DNA of 64,000 bases from Acanthosepion pharaonis (GCA_903632075.3 CAHIKZ030000585.1:932501-996500); one strand, 5' to 3'; shown: positions 43,828-54,328, counted from the stretch's first letter. Program-made: numbers and translations. Notes: a model not told the origin generated them from the letters alone.

Positions 43828-44464
43828 CATACATTTGTTGAATTCACTTATATTGTAAGTTTATGTGTTCTCGCCTGTACTCCCTAAGTTTTACGCGCAA
43901 CCATTAAATTCCTTCCGCCACACAAGAGTACAAAGTAACTAACAGTTAGTGGCAAGCAACTAATAGTAAACAAAGCAACGTGCCTGTGTAATTAGAAACT
44001 AATTTAGTCAAGAAAGATAGAGAAAAAGTAATCGATAGCTTTCCATGCTGTACGTACAGACACGTACCTGTGTACTGAGAATCAACTTGACTGGCTGATT
44101 GGTCAATGAATACTAAATGTTTCCTTATAAGTACACGGCTAATATTACTTTTGGAAATGAGACGAACAGATATTACACTTCGTAATTACTTGGCTGCTCT
44201 GGCATCGGTGCTAATACTGATCCTTTTCCACTATTTAGTGCAATGACGAAAGTACTACCGCGGGCAGCTTTTCTCCGAAACCAGGCACTGTTCAATAATA
44301 TTTTCAGTCTCGTTTTGTCTGCAGACAAAGACACAACTGAGTTGCGCTCTGTTTGTAGACAGGGTCACAATTGAGAGATAAAATGCCATTTATCCGGCAG
44401 AGGACAGATACTACATTTTGATCCTAGCCCATTGGCCAGAAAGTGAAGAAAAGAGTAACATTGT
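43824..44464. other. No recognisable feature
   Basis: Unassigned; TTTGTCTGCAGACAAAG (44324) is a short palindrome. Confidence 0.4.
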
Positions 44465-45230
44465 CTAATTATTCAATGAATGTAAAATAGTCCCAGTTAT
44501 GTGCGGAAGATAACAGTTCAACTTGAACAGATTAAGAATCTGGGGATCGGAGAAACATCCTTTTGGAAGTCGGTTCCACAGAGCAGTGACTCGTTGGAAG
44601 AATCTGTTCGAATAGAACTTACTTATCGCCGATGGAAGACAGAGTAGGTGGTTTGCTATAATGTAAGTAGCATGACGATTCCTTCCAGTGAAGTTTAGGT
44701 CTGGAGGAGTCAAAGTAGCGGTTTGTATGAAAAAGCTGCTCAAGTGGAACTTACCAATAAAATATGAACGAAATGAGGGTGCTTCGATAAAATATGAGTG
44801 ACATGGTGGCTCTTAGACGTGAAGTTTAGAACTGGTAGAACTAAGGAATGTAGTTCGTCCGAACACTTGCCATGGAAATAGCGATAGAGCAGCGAGTGGC
44901 TTGCATCGTTTCCGCTGTGAGAATGGGAGAGTAGTATGGAAAATAATTCACTAACCACAAGGACGCTGAGAGGCTTTTGGACTATCAAAACAGGGATTTG
45001 AAGACTGGGAATATCCTGACATATATGACAGCAGTACTCCGTCTTTGGTCTAATCTGGCTCTTGCAAAGGTAGAGGATAGTAAAAAAAAAGTCAGGTGCA
45101 GGAAACCGATCATTGTTCCATCATCTTTAGCGATGGGTTGCCTGTAGGGGTTCCACTTGAGGTATGGATAGATCTTAAGTCCTAAAAGCCGCCCAAAGGA
45201 TGGAAACTCCCTGAGAGATCATCGCCATAG
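44465..45230 (-). pseudogene. Jockey-like LINE (subfamily 1), C-terminal part with internal duplication
   Basis: Minus strand: LLYRYFHGKCSDELHSLVLP, VLNFTSKSHHVTHILSKHPH (44988-44740), then again DLNFTGRNRHATYIIANHLL, SKFYSNRFFQRVTALWNRLP and KGCFSDPQILNLF (44743-44465). The TSRxRHATYxxxxH segment is present twice, 130-200 bases apart. The region upstream to 45230 keeps scattered family residues. No polymerase motif. Confidence 0.82.
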
Positions 45231-46130
45231 GCGAAAGTTCAGTACGTCAATAACAGGATAAATTGTCCGAATGTACAGCCATAATAGTACCCTTCATTGT
45301 GGCATTGAGAGGCTTCACTGTATGTTCCTTGACAAAGTAGCAGTACACAGGATCCAATATCATACACCTACTGATAGGATAGCCTCCTTCGAATTTACTC
45401 AAAGGTCCGGATCCCTAACTATCAGGCGCATAACGCCCAAACCCCAAAAGCGTTTACCTTCAGCACACCTAATAAAAGAACAAATAATCCAAGGTAAAAG
45501 ATACAGGTATGATACTCTGAGTGCACATGTCACATTTACCTGGAATTCAAGACAACAGAACTGATAGAGTCAGAAATATGGTACCAGGCTGAGACCTCAG
45601 ATGCCAAGACAGGATCTCACTGATATGGGAGAACTAAAAGACCTTCTGGGAGAAGTGGGGGTTAATATATGTTCCTTGGAAGTTCTTCAGCGTACCTTTT
45701 CCTCATTACCAACTCTCATTACCACGTTGGTGTTAATACTATGATTACCATTACGATGCATTGGTTTTCAATAAAATATTTGCCTCCGGACATAACGACA
45801 GGTGTTCCAGCACAGGTTAAAGCTAGAATTTCGATTCCTAGTTATTAAACTATAACCACACAAACGTAATCCACGGTCTGGCCGAAAAAAAGGCTCAGTT
45901 TAGTAAATATTATCACGTATCATCCAGGCATTTAATATTTGGTTTGAGTGACAAATATCAATTATTTTTATTTATTTATTTAAATTTTTGTAGCTGATCC
46001 ACTGCAATCCCCTAAAATCCCTAAGATTTAATTTTTTTTAAATGATCTTTTTACCTCATTTTGTTTTAATTCGATTTCTGGTTTCAAATGCGGTAATTTT
46101 TTAGATGGTGTTTACTCATTTCAAACAAAA
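45231..46130. other. Unassigned; 97-codon open frame
   Basis: The plus frame 45271-45564 shows no known domain. Nothing else is seen. Confidence 0.35.
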
Positions 46131-46132
46131 GC

Positions 46133-46145
46133 CATAGATAGATAT

Positions 46146-46198
<53 letters not shown>

Positions 46199-46229
46199 GA
46201 ACAGATTGAGATAGAGAATGAACAGACTG

Positions 46230-46280
<51 letters not shown>

Positions 46281-46310
46281 GAATATAATGTGATAGATGA
46301 TTAACTGAAT

Positions 46311-46343
<33 letters not shown>

Positions 46344-46389
46344 GATTAACTGAATAAGATAGATAGATAGATGGATAGATTAACTGAAT

Positions 46390-46435
<46 letters not shown>

Positions 46436-46509
46436 CATAGATAGATTAACTGAATGAAATAGATAGATAGATAGATAGATAAGATAGATAGATAGATGAT
46501 TAACTGAAT

Positions 46510-46546
<37 letters not shown>

Positions 46547-46585
46547 TAACTGAATGAAATAGATAGATAGATAGATAGATAGATA
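46133..46585. repeat. (GATA)n array with 12-13-base spacer repeats
   Basis: TAGA runs are separated by GATTAACTGAATAAGA or GATTAACTGAATGAAA, used at least six times, and by an older AATGAACAGANTGAGATAGA-type spacer on the left. It is thus a higher-order satellite about 450 bases long. Confidence 0.95.
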
Positions 46586-46984
46586 TGCGTAGATGGAAAT
46601 AGAAAGAGAGCAAATATAACTTTACCCTTAATATTAAATTGATACATAGATAGAATGAATGAGAATGAAACCGTGACATGCTACATGTAAACGGATACAA
46701 GAAAGAATGAATCTGGTTTCCTTTTAAAACTTTAAAATAATAAGCACAACTCTAAAAAATGAATTCTCTCACGAAAGTATGGTCGCAAGTCTATCACGCA
46801 ATCCATTGCTGGCCGTTTGGCGATTATCTATCAGACTGTCTGCCAAAGACGTGATTGATTGTCAAAAAACATCTAATCGAAAACCTGAAAGAAAATAATT
46901 AGTCATGTGGGGAAAAAAATCGGAGTAAAATCTATCAAGTGATTTTATTTCACCAAAAATCAAAGCAATAAATCCACTAAGACC
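46586..46984. other. Unassigned, with a jockey-like 3' tail
   Basis: AATCAAAGCAATAAATCCAC and TAAGACCCAAG at 46958-46990 match the inverted 3' terminus of jockey-like subfamily 2. Confidence 0.45.
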
Positions 46985-47165
46985 CAAGACGTGTACGCAG
47001 GTTCGAATCCTGTCGGAGAGCGCTTATTTTCCTTTAATAAGATTTCTCGAATATTCAATTAGGTAGACGAAAACAAATTTACTGCTTAATAAATAAACGT
47101 AGCAAATATTTGTATCCAATAAAAATAACGTTTAAGTAATAAAATATATAAATGTATAATAAATA
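46985..47165 (+). mobile_element. SINE-E copy
   Basis: GCAGGTTCGAATCCTGTCGG (clean B box), AAGATTTCTCGAATATTCAA, GTAGACGAAAACAAA, ACTGCTTAATAAATAAA and AAAAATAACGTTTAAG. Confidence 0.78.
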
Positions 47166-47194
47166 ATACTTATAAAATTATTTCCTTTATTCAT

Positions 47195-47228
47195 TTCGCT
47201 CCAAGCAATACAATAAAGCCATAACACA
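47195..47228 (-). repeat. Jockey-like (subfamily 2) 3' terminus
   Basis: TCGCTCCAAGCAATACAATA, AAGCCATAA: the inverted last bases of the subfamily-2 LINE. Confidence 0.5.
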
Positions 47229-47465
47229 TAATACCTACGTGGCAGCAATATTCAAAACTTGGACGAATGGTAAATTTTCAAATATTGTTTTATAATAATA
47301 AAATGTCGCTGCATACACTTGAGTTTGAACATAGATCGCCAGTGAGCAAACACAGGCGATCCCATTATTGAAATAAAGAGACTACGTGACCATAGAGGAA
47401 ACGCATATATTTAGGAAGTCGTGTAACGTCTAATTGATCGCGTTTTCTACTCTGTCCTTTATTGC

Positions 47466-47870
47466 TAGACGGTTTGGTTTGGTTTGGTTTGGTTTGGTTT
47501 GTTTTACGGCATATCAACCTCAATGGGTCATTCAGTGCCAACAATTGTCAAAAATCTATTTCTGGTAATAATTTTCCTAAAAAATGTATAGTAATATTAT
47601 TTTAAAGAATATATTGCTGGTAATTTTTTTTCTTTTCAAAAACACATTGCTGGTAATAGCTTTTTTTTCTTCAAAAATTTATTTCTGGTAATAACATTTT
47701 TACAAAGTATTTCTGGTGTTAAAACCTATCTTTACACTTTCATAATGCGTTTTACCTCAGTTTCGGGGTTAACTATTTGCCCATAGCTGGGACCCTAACA
47801 GGTGCTACCACCCCGGGTGAGCGTGGACCTGAGAACACCGGCAATTAAGATGTGGTTCCACTATTACTAT
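47466..47870 (+). mobile_element. Repeat F, copy 3
   Basis: It opens with five GGTTT units, then GTTTTACGGCATATCAACCT. About five ATTTCTGGTAATAA-like units follow, then TTACCTCAGTTTCGGGGTTA, CATAGCTGGGACCCTAACAG and GTGGACCTGAGAACACCGGC. It carries the 60 bases (TCAGTTTCGGGGTTAAC) that are also in copy 1 but missing from copy 2. Confidence 0.78.
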
Positions 47871-48065
47871 TCGGACTGCTATTCTCTATACCCTTTCTCT
47901 ATTCGGACCACTATACGGTGGTTACTTTTCGAGTGAATATTATCGAGCAAGTACTATTAGCGCAAGTGTTATTCGAAGGCGTCTGACACCAGTATTGTTC
48001 AACGGCGATTACAAATTCTCTGCTAAAACGAGCATTTCGAAAGTGACAACGAGTATCCGATGACA

Positions 48066-48730
48066 TCACAAAAGTGGCAACGAGAGTTCGCTAACATCAC
48101 TATAAATATGTAAAATAATTTCTGGAGAGAAAAATTGTCTACCTCGATAGAGTGACACAACTTTCTTAGCAGCAGACCTAGTAATTAGTTCAATAAACTT
48201 TTTCCACTTAATGTCATCAGAGAATTTCAACCCGAGAAGACTCAACGAGTCACATTCCTGGAGGTTAGCCTCAGCCATGCTGATGGAAGGCTGAAAGCGG
48301 TCTCTCGGTTGATTAATAGAGACGTTTCGTTTTGAGGTGTTAAAATTAACAAGCCATTCTTTGCCCCAATTAACAGCAGTTTGTAGGCCATTTTTGAGAT
48401 CAGCTTCCAATTTCACCTCATAGAAGCGATCAGACTTACTATAAATAGTTGTGTCAACAGCATAGATGGCTAGCTGAGAATTAATGCCACCAGGAATGTC
48501 ATTCATCAAAATTAAGAAAAAAGTAGGTCTAAGAATAGATTCCTCTGGAAAACCTGTGTTAGTACAAAAAGATCTAGAAGAGTGGCCGTTCTGGATAACT
48601 TTCATTTCTCGATTTGATCAAAAAGACTGAATTGTTCAGAAATGACATAACAGGAGCCAGTCCAGGCGCACATTTCTTAGATTATTGCAAGAATACTATC
48701 AGGTCCATATGCTTTGTGGGGAGCTAGATA
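48066..48730 (-). pseudogene. Jockey-like LINE (subfamily 2) reverse transcriptase, longest copy
   Basis: A 179-codon frame reads NGHSSRSFCTNTGFPEESIL, FFLILMNDIPG, LAIYAVDTTIYSKSDRF, NWGKEWLVNFNTSK and LLGLKFSDDIKW with RSAAKKVVSLYRGRQFF. These are reverse-transcriptase blocks from the SILGP region through the catalytic loop to the thumb. Upstream, YGPDSILAII and CAPG mark the start of the domain in other frames. The catalytic YADD is YAVD (48453-48464), removing an aspartate needed for catalysis. The QGS-type turn is PEES. C-terminal signature and 3' UTR are missing. Confidence 0.9.
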
Positions 48731-48840
48731 AGATACATTGTAAATGCGTTTACAATACATATCTATCCGAAATAATTTCACTATTAAAACATATTGTAAA
48801 TGATTTTGACATAGAATTGCACAGAGAAATATTTCACTAT

Positions 48841-49138
48841 TGTTATATAGGAAGAAAATCAACAACTACCGACACCGAGGTTCGAACGCAACAATCTGGA
48901 CTTATGAATAGATGTTATTTTTCCACTAGGTCTATAAATAGCGGTGTCAGGCTACTGACTGTGATGATTATTGAGTGATTATGAAGTGGAACTATCCAGT
49001 TGAATTAGTGTGAATTATTGTGCGTCGATGATTTGGGTTTTGATTTAGGATTTACTGAACGTTAAATCAAGACAAAGTATTCAGTGAAATGGTTAATTAT
49101 TTTTTGGTTGACTTTTACCTCTTTGTTCTTGTTAAGTA
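48841..49138 (+). mobile_element. LTR-like direct repeat, left copy (3'-truncated)
   Basis: It starts TGTTATATAGGAAGAAAATC and shares with the right copy: CCGACACCGAGGTTCGA, TCTGGACTTATGAATA, TATAAATAGCGGTGTCAGG, TTAGTGTGAATTATTGTG and GAAATGGTTAATTAT. TATAAATA at about 48932 is a good TATA box. It breaks off at CTTGTTAAGTATT and enters ATT repeats, so about 90 bases of the right copy's end are absent. Confidence 0.7.
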
Positions 49139-49154
49139 TTTATTATTATTATTA

Positions 49155-49480
49155 TTAGAGAGAGAGAGAGAGAGACTGATGGAGAGATAATAATTATAGT
49201 GATGTCTATAATGAGAAAGAGAGCGTGAGAAAAAGAGAGAGAATAGTGGAAAGAAAAATGATTATAGTGATGATGTCTATAATGAAAGAGAGAGAGAGAG
49301 AAAGAGTGAAAGATGTGGAGAGAAAATGATTATAGTGATGATGTCTATAATGAAAGAGAGAGAAAGAGTGATAGATTTGGAGAGAAAATGATTATAGTGA
49401 TGATGTCTATAATGAAGGAGAGAGAAAGAGTGAGAGATGTGGAGAGAAAATGATTATAGTGATGATGTCTATAATGAAAG
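49155..49480. repeat. 60-base minisatellite between the two LTR-like copies
   Basis: About five units built on ATGATTATAGTGATGATGTC, TATAATGAAAGAGAGAGA and AAGAGTGAGAGATGTGGAG. Units differ mainly in the length of the GA run. The last unit ends exactly where the right LTR-like copy starts. Confidence 0.92.
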
Positions 49481-49858
49481 TGTCATAGAAAGAAATTGAG
49501 TAACCACCGACACCGAGGTTCGAGCGTGACACTCTGGACTTATGAATATGTTTTCCGCCAAGTGTATAAATAGCGGTGTCAGGTTACTGACTGTAGTGAT
49601 TATTGAGTGACTATTGAGTGTAACTATTCAGTCGAATTAGTGTGAATTATTGTGTCGATGATTTGGGTTTGATTTACGATTTACCGGACTTCAAGCGGAA
49701 CCGCACTACTAACAAGATATTCACTGAAATGGTTAATTATCTTGGGTTGACTTTTACTTGTTAAGTGTATATTTGCTGTTGTAATTAAATTCTGTTTTAT
49801 TTTAACATTGAAGTCTTGAGTTATACTTAATTATTAACGGCCACCGTGCGTCACAAAA
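49481..49858 (+). mobile_element. LTR-like direct repeat, right copy
   Basis: It starts TGTCATAGAAAGAAATTGAG, has TATAAATAGCGG at about 49565 and ends GGCCACCGTGCGTCACA with three or four A. ACTAT directly precedes the left copy (48836-48840) and overlaps the end of this one (49859-49863), a possible 5-base target-site duplication. Two short LTRs with no coding interior fit a TRIM-like retroelement or the remains of a larger one. Confidence 0.65.
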
Positions 49859-50119
49859 ACTATGAAAATGAATCATAAACGATGTTCATATACAAATATA
49901 TAACAAACTATTTCACTATGAAAATACACTGCAAATGATTTTAATATACCAATAGGAAATGTTTACGCTTCACGGTACTTCCTCGATTATCCGTACCTTG
50001 ATTTTCAAGATTCGATTATCCGGACATGAAACAAAGAAAAAAAGATCGAAGTCAACCAATTTTTCAATTTTTGGATGAATTTTTGAGATGAGGGGTTATT
50101 ATTATTTATATTATTTATA
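49859..50119. other. Unassigned; pogo-like terminal motif
   Basis: CTCGATTATCCGTACCTTGA and a second GATTCGATTATCCGGACATG (49980-50030) look like a pogo/Tigger terminal repeat (compare CACTTATCCGGAAC at 50835). No transposase is seen between them. Confidence 0.35.
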
Positions 50120-50395
50120 TTCGGATCCTCATCTTTGTTGTTTGTATCATAACCACTTCTTTATGCCCTCCCGCCTTTATCAGATGTATCTCGATCTGGG
50201 TAACCTACAGAGAATTCTAAACCGAACCCTTTATTTAATCTACGGGGATGGACTGTTCTCGTTCCACTACTCATGTCTAAAGATATCGTCGAGTTTCTTA
50301 TTTGTATTTAGTCATGTTCAGTCATCGCCTGCTTGTTTCCATTGAATACAAGTACACACTGCCCGACCGAGTGTCACTAAATTCACAATTCATTT
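50120..50395 (-). mobile_element. SINE-D, minus strand, diverged
   Basis: TCCTCATCTTTGTTGTTTGT, AACCGAACCCTTTATTTAAT, GTTCCACTACTCATGTCTAA and AAGATATCGTCGAGTTTCTT follow the order of the other minus-strand copies. Confidence 0.7.
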
Positions 50396-50945
50396 TGAGA
50401 ATTTAGTATACTGCACTAAATATATAGAAGCGTTGATAAAATCAGTTGAATTAATTCTTGTTAATTTCATCGCCGTTTTCATGCCAACATACATTGGAAT
50501 TATCATAAGTTGGTCACGCTACCGATTATGGCTTAAGCAACTCTCAGACAGACGGAACGCACGTGAACTATGCACAATTTCAAACACCAAAGGAACAATT
50601 AACCAGAAGCGACCGTTACAATTACTTAAACTTTAATCCGGCTTCCGTAGTATGCGACAGAAAAACGTGAGTTCAACCGGAAACGCAAACATTAACCCAT
50701 TTTTCTTAATGAGAAAACAATAATTCAACAAAGCGCCTGAAAAAAGTTTATTTGAATATATAAATGTTAAATTTCTTTTTGAAGACGACATCCTTCTTCA
50801 TTTTCTTCTTTTTTCCCAATAAATGGCGTATTCACTTATCCGGAACTGGTTAGTTGATTGGCTGTTTTTGGGGGGTTTTGGGGGTTTTTTGGGGGGGTAG
50901 CGGAATATCAAAAACTATGGGTTAAACTCTGTCTACATTTCTGAG
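50396..50945. other. No gene supported
   Basis: Unassigned; GGGG/TTTT tract at 50868-50898 (five G-runs on the plus strand) could form a G-quadruplex. Confidence 0.4.
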
Positions 50946-50947
50946 AT

Positions 50948-51235
50948 TAATTATTTACACTATTTACATTTTGGGGATTTTTGCCCTCATCTTTATTGAC
51001 ATATTTACAACGTTTCGGCCGTTGTACGCTCCCGCCTTCTTCAACTGATAGATGTTGGATTTTCGAACGGAACCTTTTATTTAATCTAGCTCCGTGGACT
51101 AAATAAGAGGATTCGATTCGAAATTCCGACGTATACCAACTGAAGAAAGCCAGAGTGTACAACGACCGAATCGTCGTGAATATGGCAATAAAGACAAGGA
51201 CAACAGTCCGAACAATGTAAATAGTGTAGAGACTT
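50948..51235. repeat. Head-to-head pair of SINE-D ends (large palindrome)
   Basis: The left half reads, inverted, the SINE-D 3' end: ACACTATTTACATT, CATCTTTATTGACATATTTA, CAACGTTTCGGCCGTTGTAC and TTCTTCAACTG. The right half reads the same in direct orientation: CAACTGAAGAAAGCCAG, TGTACAACGACCGAATCGTC, AATATGGCAATAAAGACAAG and AATGTAAATAGTGTAG. The two can pair over most of their length with a ~60-base centre. Confidence 0.82.
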
Positions 51236-51319
51236 TGTGGGTTATTTAATGCCGAAATCTAAATATTTTGTACGGAATTTTTTTTTTATTTGAGATAATA
51301 ATAGTTTCAATAACAGAAA

Positions 51320-51475
51320 TCTTACTAAGGCTGAGGAGGAGAAGAGGTAGATTCCTAATCTTCATAAGGGTGTTGGCGCGTAAGTGAATATAAGGAAGCC
51401 ATCGGGAAGTGGAACTCGGCTTTCCGATTAAAAATTCCGAGTCATTATCCATTACATTAGCCGTACATCCAAGCT
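51320..51475 (-). mobile_element. SINE-A, minus strand, partial
   Basis: Minus strand: GATGTACGGCTAATGTAATG, GATAATGACTCGG, GCCGAGTTCCACTTCCCGAT, TTACGCGCCAACACCCTTAT. The 3' half is lost. Confidence 0.75.
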
Positions 51476-51660
51476 TACAGCACCTGGTATTCCCAAGCGG
51501 TCATTCTTACCAGACGTTACTTACCTTCGCTGATCGTATAAGAACCGTTGTTTCAACGTGACGTCATCTAAATATATATAGCAAATGATTTGATATTCGA
51601 ATCTATTCTCAATAACTTCATTATACAACTATATTACAAATTATTTTAATACACAAAATG

Positions 51661-52440
51661 CAAGTGTCACATTCTCAAAGTCCACTTTCGGTATGTCCTG
51701 TGCGTGTCACGTTCTTAAAGTCCACTTTCGGTATGTCATGTGAGTGTCACGTTCTCAAAGTCCACTTTCGGTATGTCCTGTGAGTGTCACGTTCTCAAAG
51801 TCCACTTTCGGTATGTCCTGTGAGTGTCACGTTCTCAAAGTCCACTTTCGGTATGTCCTGTGCGTGTCACGTTCTCAAAGTCCACTTTCGGTATGTCCTG
51901 TGAGTGTCACGTTCTCAAAGTCCACTTTCGGTATGTCCTGTGAGTGTCACGTTCTCAAAGTCCACTTTCGGTATGTCCTGTGAGTGTCACGTTCTCAAAG
52001 TCCACTTTCGGTATGTCCTGTGAGTGTCACATTCTCAAAGTCCACTTTCGGTATGTCCTGTGAGTGTTACGTTCTCAAAGTCCACTTTCGGTATGTCCTG
52101 TGAGTGTCACGTTCTCAAAGTCCACTTTCGGTATGTATGTCCTCTCAAAGTGGTATGTCCTGTGAGTGTCACATTCTCGGTAAGTGTCACTTCAAAGTCC
52201 ATGTCGGTATGTGAGTGTCACATTCTCAAATCCCACTTTCAGTATGTTCTTTGAGTGTCACATTTTCAAAGCCCACTTTCAGTATGTTCTTTGAGTGTCA
52301 CATTCTCGAAGCCCACTTTCGGTATGTCCTGTGAGTTTCACATTCTCAAAGTCCACTTTCGGTATGTCCTGTGAGTGTCACATTCTCGAAGCCCACTTTT
52401 AGTTTGTCCTGTGAGTGTCACAATCTCAAACCCCACTTTT
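51661..52440. repeat. 40-base minisatellite, about 19 units
   Basis: The unit is TCCACTTTCGGTATGTCCTG followed by TGAGTGTCACGTTCTCAAAG. From 51700 to 52130 units are nearly identical (a single G/C change in two of them). From 52130 on they are shortened, shuffled and diverged (CCCACTTTCAGTATGTTCTT types). Because 40 is not a multiple of 3, three units make a 120-base, 40-residue frame that stays open, giving false ORFs of 76-79 codons. Confidence 0.97.
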
Positions 52441-53018
52441 TCCATAATGCCTCCTATAAATTTCAACCGTCTCTTTCTGGTTCTATATGTCCTTTTTTGT
52501 TTTCATTTCTTTTTAGACTCGCCTTACGCATTCCGTCAATCGGATTGTCAGCAACTTTTGCAGAAGCACATTTTTGTTGACCCCCGTCTTATCTTCATCT
52601 GGAAATTGTCCAGCATCCATTGCATCATAGGATATTGATATAGCATAGCAGTTCTTCACGACTTTGTAAACCTCTCTGTACACAACTTTATTTCAGAAAT
52701 GCACTAAAACTGATTTAACTACTCAGATGTCTTGTAATAGTTTACTCTTCCAATTTCATCATTGAAAGAGATTGAAAACCCTAAAAAGATATAATGTTCG
52801 GCAATTGTCAAGATTTAATCTCTGTTCTTTTTTTTTTTTTTTTTTTGTCTAATGTCAGCTGCTAAAATATAGATTAGGTTATTACATATATTTCTTCCTT
52901 TTTTCTGATAGTCTTCGAATGATCTCGAAAACTTATTTTGCATGGCAATTTTTGCTTCTTAGTAAAACTCTGGTCGCACTTCTTTGAAATAGAATACTAA
53001 GTAGATATGAAGAAGCAT
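52441..53018. other. No recognisable feature
   Basis: AT-rich with a run of about 17 T at 52828. Confidence 0.4.
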
Positions 53019-53280
53019 TTACACTATTAACATTGTTCGGTCTGTAGTCCTCATCTTTGTTGCCATATTCACGCCGTTTCGGTCGTTATACGCCCCGGCC
53101 TTCTTCAAGTATTGGGATTTCGGACAGAACCGTTTAATTCATCCAGCGAGGTAGAGTGTTCTAGTTCCACGTGTCATGCCTCTTCCGGATATCTCAGTAT
53201 CAGTTAATTTCCCTTTAATTCGCCAAGTATTTTTTCACCTCTGCTGCAGCCAGGTATTGAACTTACAACTCTTTTGGTCT
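53019..53280 (-). mobile_element. SINE-D, minus strand
   Basis: It opens with ACACTATTAACATTGTTCGG, then CTCATCTTTGTTGCCATATT, CACGCCGTTTCGGTCGTTAT, CGGCCTTCTTCAAGT, and further CTAGTTCCACGTGTCATGCC. A B-box-like inverse (CCAGGTATTGAACTTACAAC) lies at 53252. This is the most complete copy. Confidence 0.8.
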
Positions 53281-53290
53281 CTTTGCTTTT

Positions 53291-53892
53291 AGTAAAGGTC
53301 GCATAAGTGCTGAAGCTGAACGAGATATCGTTACTGAGTACGGAGATGGCTTTATTACGGACTGAATGGCAGAGAATTCTTTTTCCGTTTCAATAAGGGA
53401 AGTTCAGTCTGACGAGAACCAAGCGAGCGCGCTGATTAAAGAACAACGACACCAGACCGAAAGGGAATTGGACAAGAATATGGCAGGCTCAGATGTTACT
53501 GTCGCTCGTCATCTTCACTCAGTAAGGTCTATAAACGGTGCAGGGGTGCCACACACATTGACCGAGAGAAACAAACTTCAGCGCTATTCCATTGCCGCCA
53601 GTTTATCAGCTCGACACCAGGCTACTTGCGGATACAAAGACAGGACTCATTTGAGAAGTACTGTCACACCCACTATATTCTCCTGATTTAGCCCCTTCAG
53701 ACTACCACCTTTTTCGGTCGTTTTCAAACAATTTGAGTGGTTTCTTATTCAAGAACGATGTGGGGCTTAAAACGTGTATTGATGAATTTTTCGAGTCAAA
53801 ACCTAGTGATTTTTATCGTCGAGGCATTGAACATTTAGTGGATCGTTGGCAGAATGCCGTAAACAATGAAGATGAATACATTGTTGATTGAT
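53291..53892 (+). pseudogene. Mariner transposase with deleted catalytic centre
   Basis: Plus strand: KGRISAEAERDIVTEYGDG, stop, KEQRHQTERELDKNMAGSDV, TVARHLHSV and VPHTLTERNKLQRYSIAASL. This is the mariner N-terminus with the helix-turn-helix SDVTVARHL and the VPHELTE linker. The frame then jumps to YSPDLAPSDYHLFRSF, FKNDVGLKTCIDEFFESKPS and DFYRRGIEHLVDRWQNAV, the C-terminal third with the last catalytic Asp. The block between, which should hold the first two Asp residues, is missing (about 120 residues). No terminal repeats identified. Confidence 0.88.
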
Positions 53893-54324
53893 TCATCAGA
53901 ACTATTAATAGATGATAATCGATTATTAGAAAAATACCAACGAATTTATTTAACAACCAAATACAAGAAAAATCTGAGTTAACGACGTGTATTTATTTTC
54001 ACGCAGTTGTTTTTTTAAGCATAAATATTTTAAATTTTAGTGCCAACAAAAAGGCAAGAATCTGGCAGCATTAGTTCCAACAAGTCTAATTTTCGGCGAA
54101 TTTTTTCTCCAAGAACAGAGGTGGGTCGTGAAATGACATGAATAACGTGTGTGGCGAGGATGCGGGCAGTCTTTTGGAACGATAGTGCCGGTCTTGTGAG
54201 AAGTGAATGGAGAATTGTTAAGTTGGGAAGGGCTTGCTCGAGGTTCACTAAGGACATTTATACTCGCTGTACTCCACCGTCATATCGCGTGTGCCATTTG
54301 CTTTCTCCCTGGAGCCTATACGGC

Positions 54325-54328
<4 letters not shown>
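53893..54328. other. No gene supported
   Basis: Unassigned; short open frames on both strands (54030-54429) without recognised domains. Confidence 0.35.

Noticed and set aside
48836..49863. ACTAT as a certain target-site duplication of the LTR pair
   Set aside because: Only five bases, and the right LTR end (CACA versus CACAAAA) is not fixed; left as a possibility.
51661..52440. Regular 40-base periodicity resembling a CRISPR array
   Set aside because: The whole unit repeats, with no unique spacers and no cas genes; it is a minisatellite in a eukaryotic genome.
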